Shown here: positions 19,603 to 30,299 of the stretch, piece after piece
Layout: each line of letters starts with the position of its first letter
Position numbering within the stretch: the first letter of the stretch is position 1
NCBI RefSeq assembly: GCF_000372725.1
Contig: NW_005200478.1
Span: forward strand, 161,998 to 214,497
Direction: 5' to 3'
From: Emiliania huxleyi CCMP1516
Taxonomy: Eukaryota > Haptophyta > Isochrysidales > Noelaerhabdaceae
Length of the DNA: 52,500 nucleotides
Translations under genes and position numbers: made by a program
The notes under the pieces: generated by a model
Database searches by the model: none
What the model was told of the DNA's origin: nothing
The model's input: only the letters and a program-made list of their open reading frames with translations

Positions 19603-20035
19603 TTTACAACAATTAGAGTTGTTTGGTATTGTAAAATCTCTCTCTCTAGTCTCTAGAAATCTTACAAACAAATGCTAGAAATCTTTCCAAATGTCACTGT
19701 CAGTGCAAACCAAATACCAAATCATGTGTGGGTGTTAGAGTTGTTTGGCATTGCTAAAAATCTCTCTCTTTCTCTGTCAGTGCCGAAATTCTTGTTGGCT
19801 TCTAAAAATCTCTCTCTCTAGAATCTTGGAGCACTTGGAGTGCAGTCAGTAACCGCACATCCAGGGCCAGGGGGCTAAGAAGCACACCCAGGCGGCGGGC
19901 CAGATGATTGGCATCGGGTTGCGGGCAAGAGAGCCCTAGGCCTAGCCCTGGGGGGTGCGCTAGAATCGGAGATACTGAATCGGAACAAAACGAATTTGTT
20001 TGGTATTGCTAAAAATCTCTCTCTCTAGAATCGGT
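19603..20035 (+). repeat. Cluster of TTAGAGTTGTTTGG...GCTAAAAATCTCTCTCTCTAG repeats
   Basis: Three to four copies of a roughly 45-base unit: GAGTTGTTTGG(T/C)ATT, then GCTAAAAATCTCTCTCTCTAG. Copies lie near 19603-19655, 19725-19775, 19799-19825 and 19990-20035, with another near 30016-30060. The AAAAATCTCTCTCTC core also occurs alone at about ten further intergenic places. Confidence 0.65.
19839..19962 (+). repeat. Dispersed repeat A, copy 2
   Basis: Same word order and orientation as 811-960, beginning CTTGGAGTGCAGTCAGTAAC. It lacks a short segment present in copy 1. Confidence 0.7.
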
Positions 20036-20057
20036 GGGTCGCTCAGAGGGGACACAA

Positions 20058-20062
<5 letters not shown>

Positions 20063-20104
<42 letters not shown>
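20063..20104 (+). repeat. (CT)n microsatellite
   Basis: Uninterrupted CT dinucleotides, 42 bases. Confidence 0.95.
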
Positions 20105-20107
<3 letters not shown>

Positions 20108-20433
20108 GGGCCGAAGCCCGTCAGGCACTCTCTCCCTAACCCTAGCCTTCTCCCGAACCCTAGTGTGTGTTGGTTGCCTCTGTGCTTTCACATCTCGCCC
20201 CGTCGTGTCCGTCCCATTGTGATTGCGGACGTCCCCGACTACGTCGTCTCTAGAGAACGATACAACCCCCTTCTGGTGTCGACCGCGCCCCTCGCGGGGG
20301 CACGGCCGAACGTGGTAGCGTCAACTGGTCACGACCAGCACTTTGGGGGAGTACCTTCACGCTATCCCAGACATGCCCGACTCCCTGGCCGAGGACCTCG
20401 GGGAGGTCCCTGCCAAGGATGTCGCAACTTATG

Positions 20434-20545
<112 letters not shown>

Positions 20546-21084
20546 GCAGGCATCGTGCTCGTAGCGAGGAGGTAAAATCTCTCTCTCGCAGCATCACAGC
20601 CACTGAGTCTGCACGCCGTCCGGCGTTTTCATCTGTTGTGGTTACGGAGTGAGGAGGGAGGGGGGAGAGAGAGGTCAGGGGACTTCAAAGGGAGTGTGAT
20701 ATTAGAAAAAAGAAAGAAAACAGACAACCCAAGGGAGGGATGGGAGGACGGCAAGACGGATTATAGTTCTTATTTCTTTATTTCGTCGCCCGCGCCTCGC
20801 CTGTCGCGTGAAAAAGAAAGAAAGAAAGAAAACACACAACCCAAGGGAGGGATGGGAGAACGGCACGCCGCCACCACACAGGGATTTTAAGGAGAGGAGG
20901 GTGTGATGCGCTAGCCGTCGCCCATCCTGGGGGTCTGCCTCCTCGTATCTCTTTTCGCAGTCTCTCGCCGCTTCTCGCTGCAACCTTCATGCCACCTCGC
21001 GTGAATCGTGTCGTGCGAGGGCCAAAAATTCTTTATTTCGCCCGCGGCCACGACGCGGAGAGCAGCGACAGACAGCGACACGAC

Positions 21085-23339
21085 ATGCCCTCGACCAGCG
21101 CTCCACCGACGCTGCTCCAGGCGCTCACCGCCATCTGCACGCGGGCGCTCGAGGCCAGCTTCCCCGGCATCAGCTGCGCCATCCACGTGGCGCCCAGCAC
21201 CAAGGGCGCGCACTATCAGAACAACACCGCGATGCCGCTCTTCAAGGCGCTCAAGGACGCGGGCCGCTCGGCCGAGGCGGCGAGCCCCAAGGCCGTCGCC
21301 GAGAAGCTCGCGGCGCAGATGACCGCCTGCGACACCGACGGGCTGCTTGCGCGGTGTGAGGTGGCCGGCCCTGGCTTCATCAACATCTTTGTCGCGCCGG
21401 CGTACCTCGAGTCGACCGTCAACTCGATCCTGCGGCACGGCCCGATGCCGCCGCCCTGTGCTCCCAAGCGGGTGGTGGTCGACTTCTCCTCGCCAAACGT
21501 GGCCAAGGAGATGCACGTCGGCCACCTGCGCTCCACCATCATCGGCGCGGCGCTCTCACCGCCCCTCCGCGCTCCCTCCCCTCCGCGCTGCCGTCCTCGC
21601 TCTCCACACGCGGCTGCGGCGCGCGCAGGCCGCTCGCCTCACCTCCCGCCCGCGGCGCGGCCCGGCGGCAGGCGACACCATCTCGCGGCTGCTCGAGTTT
21701 TGCGGCCACCGGGTCGACCGGGTGAACCACGTGGGCGACTGGGGCACGCAGTTCGGCATGCTGATCGGCCACCTGAAGAACGTCTTCCCCGACTACGCCA
21801 CTAAGCCGCCGCCGATCGGCGACCTGCAGCAGTTCTACAAGGACGCCAAGAAGGTCTTCGACGACGACGAGGCCTTCAAGAAGGTTGCGCACGCCGAGGT
21901 CGTGCGGCTGCAGGCGAGATGTAGCCGAGATGCCGCCGAGGTGTCGCCGAGATCTCGCCGAGGTCGTGCGGGCGGCGCGACTCGCGCCTCGCGAGACGGA
22001 CACGTCCAGGACACGTCCTTAGCCCTGTCCCCGTCAGGCGGGCGACGCGGACTCGCGCTTCGCGTGGCGGCAGATCTGCGAGGTGTCGCGCCGCGAGTTC
22101 GAGAAGGTGTACTCGCGGCTGCAGGTCGAGCTGGAGGAGGTTGGCGAGTCCTTTTACAACGAGTACATCCCGCCCGTTATCCGCCACCTCACCGAGATCG
22201 GCGTCGCGCACGACTCGGACGGCGCGATGGTCCTCTTCCCGCCCGGCACCAAGCACGAGCAGCCGCTCATCGTGCGGAAGAGCGACGGCGGCTTCGGGTA
22301 CGACTCGACCGACATGGCCGCCGTCTGGTACCGGCTGCTCGAGCTGCAGGCGGACTGGCTCGTCTACGTGACCGACGCGGGCCAGTCGCAGCACTTCGAG
22401 CTCATCTTTGCGGCGGCGCGCCAGGCGGGGTGGGTGGGCGACAAGCGGCTCGACCACTGCCCGTTCGGCCTCGTCTGCGGCGACGACGGCAAGAAGTTCA
22501 AGACGCGCTCCGGCGACGCCACGCGGCTGGTCGACCGACTCCTCGACGGCGCTTCTCGGAGCCTGCTCGGCACCTCCCTGTAGGCGAGGTCACGCGGCTG
22601 GTCGACCTGCTCGACGAGGCGGTGACGCGGATGGAGGCGACGCTGCGCGAGCGGTGGAGGCTTTCGCGAGGTGGCCGCCTCCGCCTCGGCGCCGCGTCGG
22701 AGCCGCGCCGGAGCCTTCCTGTAGGTGGGACGCAGACGTGGCTGCGGGGAAGCTCGAGCCGTACACGGACGAGGAGCTCCTCGAGACGGCGCGCGTGATG
22801 GGGTACGGCGCCGTCAAGTACGCAGACCTCAAGGGCGGCCGCGTCAACGACTACATCTTCTCGTACGAGCGGATGCTCGACGACAAGGGCGGCGCTGACC
22901 GCCCGCTCACCGCCCGCTCGCCGCGCCGGCGAGAGCGTGTTGCGTGCGCGTAGGCAACACCGCTGTCTACCTGCTCTACGCCGGCGCGCGCCTCTCGTCC
23001 ATCCAGCGAAAGGCGGCCGCCACGAGCGGCGCCTCTGCCGCCGAACTCGTCGCCTCGGGCGCCGGCGTCGCGCTGAGCATGCCGACCGAGCTCGAGCTCG
23101 CGCTGGCGCTGGCGCGCTTCGGCGAGACGGTCGAGTTCACCACGCAGACGCTGCTGCCCAACAAGCTCTGCGAGTACGTCCACGACGTGTGCGTCAAGTT
23201 CACCGCCTTTTACCTGGAGTGCAAGGTGATCGAGGAGGACGCCGTCAACCAGTCGCGGCTGCTGCTCGTGCGCGCCGCGCAGCTCGTCATCAAAAAGGCG
23301 AACGAGCTCCTCGGCATCGGCTACGTCGACAAGGTCTAA
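21085..23339 (+). CDS. RARS: Arginyl-tRNA synthetase, 6 exons
   Basis: Exons 21085-21544, 21672-21913, 22038-22512, 22584-22653, 22725-22888 and 22954-23339 join in frame to 598 aa, the normal length for class I ArgRS. The enzyme charges tRNA-Arg with arginine using ATP. Motifs seen: [20 protein letters not shown], where HVGH is the HIGH signature; [14 protein letters not shown]; the [17 protein letters not shown] region; and KFKTRSG, which stands in the KMSKS position as in most ArgRS. The C-terminal anticodon-binding DALR domain ends in [19 protein letters not shown]. The N-terminal additional domain is present. Introns 1, 2, 3 and 5 are GC-AG and intron 4 is GT-AG; all are 65-127 nt. No strong targeting peptide follows the chosen ATG; a longer in-frame start upstream would lack ATG support. 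Confidence 0.95.
22513..22607 (+). repeat. RARS: ArgRS intron 3 whose start duplicates the next exon
   Basis: The first 24 bases of intron 3 (22513-22536) match the first 24 bases of exon 4 (22584-22607) at 22 positions. The shared core is ACGCGGCTGGTCGACC. Copies are 71 bases apart, exactly the intron length. Confidence 0.9.
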
Positions 23340-24177
23340 TGCGGCTGCGCGGGTGCTCGCGGGCGGTGCTGTCGGCAGCTACTGGCTTTGGGCCTTTGGC
23401 GGTCTGGGAGGGGCGCGCGAGTGGCCGGCGGGGAGAGTCGCTCCGGCGTCTCGTTGAGTCTCCACCCGCCCAGTCGTCAACCAAGTACGGTACCCAGGTG
23501 TGCTCCGGCAGCCCGTGTGTGTGTGTTGAGCGGCCCAGTGGCGGTGGCCGATTGGGGGCGCCGCGGTGGCACCTCGGTCCTCGTCGCTGAGTCAAGACCT
23601 TGCCGCTTGGGCTAGACCTTGCCGCGCCTTGCGGTGACGACCGCGGGGGCGCAGCTGCCAGAGCCGAGCGCTCCTGCGCCTCTCGCCGCCTGCAAGCCAT
23701 GCTGGTTGCTGCAAGGTGCAAGCTGCATCGGCGCCGGCTGCCTGCCAGCGGCACCGGCAGCGCGGCCGCTGTGCGGGTGCGGCGCGGGCGCCGTGCGGGC
23801 CCGTGGCCGTGCCCAGAGATCTATAGCTGCACAATTTTGATACATGTCCACGCGACCACGAACGCCACCTCTTTACTCAAGAGAGGGGGGGTGTCCGGCG
23901 GTGCATGCTCGTCGCTCCACGCAGGTCACTCGAGGGGTCTCGCAGCCGACGCAGCCCGCCCCCCCCGCCGGGACAAAACGTAAAGTTAAAGACAGTGGCC
24001 GGCGCCCCGTGTCGGGTCCACTGAGCGTGGCGCGCGGGCAGCAGTCCACATCACATTACGCTCCCCGCAATCACTTGGTCCAAGCCTCCCTCTCGTCGCG
24101 ATATGCCGGCATCGGCGCCAGGAGACATCTCCCCGGCCCCTCCCCGCTCGCAGCGAGGCGCGCGCCCCGTCGGCCGC
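23340..24177. other. Convergent intergenic region, nothing recognised
   Basis: About 840 bases between the 3' ends of ArgRS and Borealin. Only GC-rich, Arg/Ala-biased short frames on both strands; no repeat or RNA gene seen. Confidence 0.5.
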
Positions 24178-25323
24178 TCACTCGTCCTTGGAGTCGTCGA
24201 GGGGGCACCCGTACTTCATCGCCTTGAGGTGCGCCTCGATCTGCGCCTGCAGCTCGAGCAGCTGCCCCACCGCCTCCTCGCGCGCCTCGGCGTTGAGCGA
24301 CAGGTCCTTGCGCGTCGTCGCCTCGGCCAGGTCGAGCTCGGAGCCGTCGGCGAGCTGAGGGTTCGGGGCTGGGGGTAAACGGCGAGCCGACGCGAGGCTG
24401 CTCGCGCGTAGGGATGGGGAGGCGGTGCGGGGCGCTCTGCGCGAGAAGCGCGCAGGCGGTGGGCGGTGCGGCGGAGGCGCGGCGGAGGCGCGGGGCGCGC
24501 CTCGAGCACGACGGCGGCGGATCGACCTCGCTTGCCCGCCTGGGCGGTGAGGGGGCGGTGGCGGGGCGGAGTGAGCCGCCCACCCGAATAGGAGGGTGGG
24601 AGCGGCTGGGCAGGGGAGGTAGGACGCTGCTCTGCGGCGAGTGCCTCTCGCCTTTGCTTTGACGGTGTTGAGCAGGTTGATCGGCGAGCCGTTGGCAGAG
24701 AGCATCACCTCACCGTTGCGGACGAAGCGGGGGGTCTCGTGCATCCGCGGCGTCATCATGCCCGCCGTCGAGCTGCGCGACGTCGAGCAGCCCGCCCCCA
24801 CCGACGGGGTGGCGCACGCGCCGCCCGGAGTCGCGGCCGTGCGCGCACGCGTCGACCTGCTTGCGGACGGGGTGGCGGCGGCTCCGGCGGCGGGGGCGGC
24901 GGCGCGCCTCGACGAGGCGCGCCTCGCGCCCGCGTCCGCGTCGCCGCCCGCCTTGGGGCGGGCCAGGCGCGGCGGCTGCATCATCGGCGGCGGCATCAGC
25001 TCGGCGGCCGAGCTCGACGCCTTGCTGCGCTTGGCGACGTGCTGTATGGCCTGCTCGACGTCGCCGCCGCACTCGTCGCAGAACTCCCCCACCGTCATGC
25101 TGCGCACCGCGAGCGGCAGCTTCAGCAGCTCCATGCGGGCCTCCGACTCGTACTTGAGGCCGAGCCGCTGCGTCAGCGCCCGCATCTGCGCAACCTTGTC
25201 GTTGTACTCAATCTCGAGCTCCTCGAGGAAGGACTCGTCGCACGCGGCCGCGGCGGCGTCCTCCGCGGGCACCACGCCGCCGCGGAGGGAGGCGGCCGAG
25301 AGCGGCTGCGTCGTCGCGAGCAT
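24178..25323 (-). CDS. Borealin-like subunit of the chromosomal passenger complex
   Basis: Exon 1, 25323-24652, and exon 2, 24354-24178, join at phase 0 through a 297-nt GC-AG intron, giving 282 aa. The N-terminal helix (FLEELEIEYNDKVAQMRALT, then ELLKLPLAVRSMTVGEFC) fits the Nbl1/Borealin N-terminal domain that bundles with Survivin and INCENP. The middle is Ala/Ser/Pro/Arg-rich and presumably disordered. Further on, TPRFVRNGEVMLSANGSPI matches the conserved Borealin motif around GE(V)xxSxxGSP. The C-terminus forms a helix (EEAVGQLLELQAQIEAHL), as in the dimerisation region. The complex places Aurora B at centromeres and the spindle midzone. Because the intron is open and a multiple of three, retention cannot be excluded. 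Head to head with SIN1. Coding-strand AATTCTTTTTCG lies about 80 bases upstream. Confidence 0.8.
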   Translation of the reverse strand: MLATTQPLSAASLRGGVVPAEDAAAAACDESFLEELEIEYNDKVAQMRALTQRLGLKYESEARMELLKLPLAVRSMTVGEFCDECGGDVEQAIQHVAKRSKASSSAAELMPPPMMQPPRLARPKAGGDADAGARRASSRRAAAPAAGAAATPSASRSTRARTAATPGGACATPSVGAGCSTSRSSTAGMMTPRMHETPRFVRNGEVMLSANGSPINLLNTVKAKARGTRRRAASYLPCPAAPTLLFGWAAHSAPPPPPHRPGGQARSIRRRRARGAPRASAAPPPHRPPPARFSRRAPRTASPSLRASSLASARRLPPAPNPQLADGSELDLAEATTRKDLSLNAEAREEAVGQLLELQAQIEAHLKAMKYGCPLDDSKDE

Positions 25324-26670
25324 TTCGAGAGCGAGAGAGCGACGAGCGAGAGAGCGGAGAGAGCAGAGAGCAGCGCGAGCTCTTTGAAATGCCCCCGGGG
25401 CGAAAAAGAATTTTATCAAGCCTGACATAAGCGATCACGTCCTTGCGAGCCGCCCCCCGGCTCTGCGCCTGCGCGCTCAAACGCTCCTCTTTCGGAACCC
25501 CCTGTTCAAGTAGGGGGAGATCCCACGATTATCCCACCCGTGTTATGTTGTACCCGTGAGCCACTTTGCGCCTTTGGGGTTCTCGCTCCGAGAGCGACGG
25601 CAGGGCGAGCTTTGAAAGCGCATGCCTCTTCCTTTCTTTCTGGCGGCGTGGCGGCGTGCGTGCTAGGCTGCTGGGTAGTCTGAGGGCCCAACAGGAGAAT
25701 CGTGCTTTCAGTGGGGTTGTTTGGTGTTGGGTTGGGTTGGTTGGGTCGGGTTGGGTTGTTCCGCGTGAGGTTGGGTCGTCGGCGCGAAGGGTGAGGTCTC
25801 GACCGCCGCCGCTCACGCCAGCGGACGGCCACCATCGGTGTTTTTGGCTTCGCCACCGTTTTCAAAGCGTGCGCAATGGCGCTCGCCGGCATCGAGCGAG
25901 CACGCCTGTCCGACGAGCGGCTTGCTGTGTGGACGCCTTCTTGTGGCTCTCGCCGAGAGCGTTTTGCGTCCCGGCGGGTGGGAGAATATGTGTCGTCTGA
26001 TGTGTCACTGTGTGCGTCACATCAGTCTTGATAGCAAGCACGGTCGATCCGTCAAAGCGATACACTCGACACTCGTTCCTCTCACATATTCTCCCACCCA
26101 CCGGGACGCAAAACGCTCTCGGCGAGAGCCACAAGAAGGCGTCCACACAGCAAGCCACTCGTCGGACAGACGTGCTCGCTCGATGCCGGCGAGCGCATTG
26201 CGCACGCCTTGGACGGTGGCGAAGCCAAAAACACCGATGGTGGCCGTCCGCTGGCGTGAGCGGCGGCGGTCGAGCCTCACCCTTCGCGCCGACGACCCAA
26301 CCTTACGCGGAACAACCCAACCCAGGCCCACAACCCAACCCAACCCAAAAAGCACGATTCTCCTGTTAGGCCCTCAGTCTTCTCTTTCTTTCTTTGGTGC
26401 GCGGGGGAAAGGAGAGATTCGGCAGGCGTTTTCTTTCGATCCAGGGCGAGAGAGGTGATGAGAGGCGAGCGGGCCCTTTGAAAGCGAGCAGCGCGAAAAT
26501 AAATAAAACGAGTTTGCCAACCTGGTGCCAACAGCACTGGTGCACTGCGGTCATTTTTGGGCGACCTGCGACCAGCGCCCGACTTTCCCTCCGACCTGAC
26601 CGCACCCCGCCTCTCCCGCCTCCCTCCCGAGTCTCCCTTATTTCGCGCGAGGCCGCCGCCCTGGCCGCCA
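25324..26670. other. Divergent intergenic region between Borealin and SIN1
   Basis: Bidirectional promoter space of about 1.35 kb. It contains the large foldback repeat, CTTTCTTTCT words on both sides of it, and short AT-rich patches close to each gene (near 25405 and 26495-26510, the latter AAAATAAATAAAACG). Confidence 0.6.
25677..26379. mobile_element. Large foldback element (arms about 300 bp, spacer 90 bp)
   Basis: Arm 25677-25992 and arm 26083-26379 are inverted copies with few mismatches. Examples are GCGTTTTGCGTCCCGG near 25965, reversed near 26100, and AACAGGAGAATCGTGCT near 25690, reversed near 26350. The outer parts of the arms carry GGGTTGGGTT-type telomere-like runs. Symmetric open frames on both strands are by-products of the inversion. 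It could be a foldback transposon or a source of hairpin RNA. Confidence 0.8.
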
Positions 26671-28586
26671 ATGCAGAACGGCGCCGGCGTCGGCGCCGGC
26701 TCGTCCTCCTCCGGCCTCGGCGAGGCGGCGGCTTTCTCAGACGACGACGACGAGCGAGAACGGCGCTCGTCGTTCGAGCGGCTGATCGAGGAGCTCGGCA
26801 AGGCCGAGGGCGGGGGGCTCAACCTGCGCCGTCCCTTGGGGGCGAGGGCCGCGGCTGCGGCGGAGCCGCCGCTCGAGGTCCGGACCGTCACCTTTGCCGC
26901 CGCCGACGCCGCGGCGGTGGAGGGCGGCGCGGGCGGCGCCTTCCCGGAGCGCGCGGTGGAGGCGGCGCCGCGCGCCTCCGCCCTGACCGCGGCCCTCAAG
27001 GAGAGGGGGCCCGCCGGCGCCGGCGCCGGCCTCACGCTGCGCATCCACGCCGCCGGCCACGCGGCGCCGCTCGTGCTCCACGTGTCGGAGCACAGCACGA
27101 TCCACCAGACGATCAGCCTCGCCCTGGCGGCGCTGCCGGGAGGCGAGGCGTCGAGCGCGCACGCGCACGAGCTGCTCATGGCCGAGCCCGACGGCGAGCC
27201 CGACGACGACCTCCCTCCCCTCTCCCGCGAGCAGCGGGTCGGACTCTTCGGCCACGACGTCTTTGCGCTGCGGCCGGCCGCCGCGCCGAGCGCGTCGGCG
27301 TCGCCGCCCTCGCCGCCCTCGCCCGCCTCGTCGTCGCTGGTGCGCGTGTGGCTGCCGCGCGGCCTCGCCACCGGCGCCGAGGGCCGCTCCGTCTCGGTCA
27401 AGGCGGACGCCGGGCGGACGGTGCGCGAGGTGCTGGCGGAGGTGCGATCTCGGCTGTACCTCGGCTGCACCTCGCCACTCCCCCGCGGCGCGAGGCTCTC
27501 GCTCCTCTCCCGCCGGAGCAGCACACTCGTGACCACGCCGCGCCAGCCCCACGCCCGCCGCCCCTCCGAGCCGACCCCACGCCCGCGGCACGGCCCGCCC
27601 GTGCGCCCCAGGCCCAAGCCCGACCCTTGCCAGCCTGGCAGCCGACCCTGGCAGCCGACCCTTGCCAGCCTGGCAGCCGACCCTGGCAGCCGACCCTTCC
27701 CAGCCCTGGCAGGTGTGCCTCAAGCCGCACGTGATGCTCGACCCGACCCGCCACCTCCTCGCGCCCCGCGCCCCGTCGCCTGCGCGCGGGGCGACGCTCC
27801 TCGACCGAAAGGCGGGCGGCGGCGGCAGGCCGCTCGACGAGGCGGCCACTCTCGGCTCGCTCGGCCTCGAGCGGCGGAGGGGCGGCCGCGCGGAGCTGGA
27901 GCTGCGCCGCCGCGTCTACGCCGACAACCCGCTCCCGCGCCGGCGCCGCTCGTCGGCGGCTCTGGCGGGGCACGCGGAGGGCAGGCGGGGCGGGGAGCTC
28001 TGCCCGTCCGAGTTTGTCTTTTCGGACGCGACGGCGAGCCTGTACAAGGAGTTTGAGGTGGTCAAGGTCGGCCGGCGGGGCCAGAGGCAGCAGCGCGTGC
28101 TCGGTCAGCCCCCCGCGCCGCCGCCGCCGCCGCCGCCGCCTTTCGCCGGGCTTCTCTCAGCCCTCGCGCCGACCTTCAGGCATCGACCGGCAGCGTCTCT
28201 ACCACATCGCGCGCGGCGACGACGACGAGGGCAGGGCGGACGGGCTGCGCCGGTGGGGCCTCGGCACGCTCGGCCTCGGCTGGGCGGCGCCGGGCGGGAT
28301 CAAGCACCCGTCGCACTTGCTCAGCGACGTGGCGGACGCCGCCCTCGGCGGCGAGCCGTGCGCGTTTGTGCTCGCCATCCGCGACCCGCTCGAGCAACCC
28401 GCGCGCTGCAAGGAGCACTGGTACGAGGCGGCGACCAAGCACGAGGCGGCGGAGATCGTCGCGAAGATCCAGTTCCTCATCAAGCTGCACTCGGAGTCGC
28501 TCAAGCTGAGCGGCGGCCCCGCGGCGGGCGCGCACAGCCACACCGACGGCTTTGCGCTCGGGGCGGCCAGCGGCCCGACCACGTGA
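26671..28586 (+). CDS. SIN1: SIN1/AVO1-like TORC2 subunit, 3 exons
   Basis: Exons 26671-27441, 27713-28103 and 28180-28586 join in frame to 522 aa, with GT-AG introns of 271 and 76 nt. The order of domains matches SIN1: a CRIM-like segment at about residues 120-210 (LTLRIHAAGHAAPLVLHV, then STIHQTISLALAAL), and a Ras-binding-like domain from residue 222 across the first intron (LVRVWLPRG, then VREVLAEVCLKPHVMLDP). A C-terminal PH domain follows (YKEFEVVKVGRRGQRQQRVL then GIDRQRLYHI, ending HEAAEIVAKIQFLIKL). SIN1 recruits AGC-kinase substrates to TOR complex 2 at the membrane. Start chosen at 26671; an in-frame alternative 38 codons upstream exists. Intron 1 contains a 36-bp tandem duplication of CTGGCAGCCGACC-type sequence. 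Confidence 0.72.
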
Positions 28587-28797
28587 CGACGTGACCAGGA
28601 TTCCTGGATACGCGCACCCTCCCCCGAGCCTCGAGCCTCGGTACTACGTAGAGTCAAGAGTGTGTCGGAGTGGTCCAGTGCTACGTCGGAAGCCCATACC
28701 AATACATGCATAGTTGTCGACGCCTCGCGGACACCATAACACACTGCGCCGCGAGGGTTTCACAAAAACACTGCGCAAAAAAAACGCGAGCCGTCTC

Positions 28798-29430
28798 TCA
28801 GGAACTGCGGGGCGTCCCAACGTCGCTTGCGGGGCCAACCTCGTCCCCGTGCGCGGGGGCGCCGATCCACTGTCCAAACGCGCGGCCCCACCGCTCGAGC
28901 GCGCCCGCCTTTGCGTGCACCCATTCGCCCTGCACCTGCATCGCCCGCGCCACGGGCTGGAGGGCGACGTCGGCAGCGGCGCCAAAGTCGGACGGAGTCT
29001 CGAAGCCGAGCCCGTAGCGCGCGCCCAGCACGGCGGCCGCCGCGGAGCCGAGCGACAGCGCGGTGCCCCAGCCCAGCGCCCGCGCGGCGGTGCGCATGGC
29101 GAGCGCCTCCGCCTGCGCCGTCGGAGGCTTCTCGCCCGACTTTTCGAGCACGTCGAGCGCGGCAGACGTGTCGAACGTGCGCATGCCGAGCGCGACACCA
29201 CCCGCGAGCGCGAGCGCCGAGACGGCCGCGTAGCCCGCGAAGAATAGCCTGGAGACCCGGGCATCCGCCGGCGTCAGCGGCGCGTCCCAGTCGATCTGCT
29301 GCGGCCAGTCGTCGTCGCCCAGAGGCTTCGGCTTTGCCGCGCCGCGCACGCCGAGCCACACGGACGGCCCGACCACCGCGACGACGCTGGCCCCGGTGAG
29401 GATGAGACCGTCGCGGCTGATTCGCATCAT
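28798..29430 (-). CDS. TMEM242: TMEM242-like small mitochondrial membrane protein (210 aa)
   Basis: A single exon from tandem ATG codons at 29430-29425. There are two to three hydrophobic segments: LILTGASVVAVVGPSVWLGV near the N-terminus, LFFAGYAAVSALALAGGVAL in the middle, and GWGTALSLGSAAAAVLG after the conserved RAARALGWGT phrase. That last motif and the following short loop are the signature of the TMEM242/UPF0463 family, whose animal member helps assemble the ATP synthase c-ring and complex I. The C-terminal third (VQGEWVHAKAGALERWGRAF) is an amphipathic helix. The family call rests on one motif and the topology, so it is moderate. The gene is convergent with SIN1, about 210 bases apart. 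Confidence 0.55.
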   Translation of the reverse strand: MMRISRDGLILTGASVVAVVGPSVWLGVRGAAKPKPLGDDDWPQQIDWDAPLTPADARVSRLFFAGYAAVSALALAGGVALGMRTFDTSAALDVLEKSGEKPPTAQAEALAMRTAARALGWGTALSLGSAAAAVLGARYGLGFETPSDFGAAADVALQPVARAMQVQGEWVHAKAGALERWGRAFGQWIGAPAHGDEVGPASDVGTPRSS

Positions 29431-30299
29431 CGGCAAGCAGCGCGCGCTGGAGGCGTGACGGCGTCGCCGTCTTCTTTCTTCATTGAGCCGAGAAGAAAAG
29501 AAAGAGGGCCGCTACCAAACCCGAGTACCGGTCTCCTAAGCATAGATAGAGGCTCAAGTGATAATAAATAAGTACACACATGACGACATACACATACAAG
29601 AAAGAAGGAAAATCTCTCTCCACATACACATACACAAATCATATCTCTCACGACACACGGGCACCCGGGCACCGGGTGGAGCGGCGGCGGCGGCGGCAGC
29701 AGCACGCGCGGGCGGATGGATTCGGACGGGGCGGAGCAGCGACCGCCTGGGCGGCCGCTGCTCTGTCTGCCAGAGCGCGCCGTCTGCGCAGCTCGAGCGT
29801 GGTCAGGTGCAGGGAAGCGTGGCGGCGCGGGGACGCCCGTTAATTCTGCTTTGGCGCCAAAGCTTGTGACGAGTTTTGCCACGAAAAGTCTGCCTCTGCT
29901 AAATCCTAAAAGGGGGCTACTGGGGCGGCCAAATTCACACCTACCTCGCAACCCTGTCTGCCTGCACGTCTCGCGCGCGCGTGAACAGGGCTCCAGGCCC
30001 CAAATGACGTGTGAGTGTTAGAGTTGTTTGGGGGAGATTGCTAAAAATCTCTCTCTCTCTCCTACCTCGCGGGACTACTTATGTTTTCGTAAACGTAGTC
30101 GTGGCCCCCCGCTACGTCGCACGACTGCGACTGGGTAGCGGGGGGCTACAACCAGCATCCGAGGGGGACAGGGTCCCCCAAAACACACAACCCAAGGGAC
30201 TACACGAAACGATTTCTTCTGGTCGCCGACTCCTCTCGGCCGGTTGCTTGGTCGTCGAGGAGAGAAGGTGAGCACCACCACGGACCCGCTGGCTCGGAC
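29431..30299. other. Divergent intergenic region, nothing coding recognised
   Basis: About 870 bases upstream of both TMEM242-like and leishmanolysin. It has a CACATAC-rich patch (29578-29640), GGC trinucleotide runs near 29690, a TTAGAGTTGTTTGG...GCTAAAAATCTCTC repeat (30016-30060) and AAACACACAACCCAAGGGA (30183-30201), also seen near 20830. Confidence 0.55.

Noticed and set aside
25566..26458. Mirror-image ORFs on both strands between Borealin and SIN1
   Set aside because: They are produced by the inverted arms of the foldback element.
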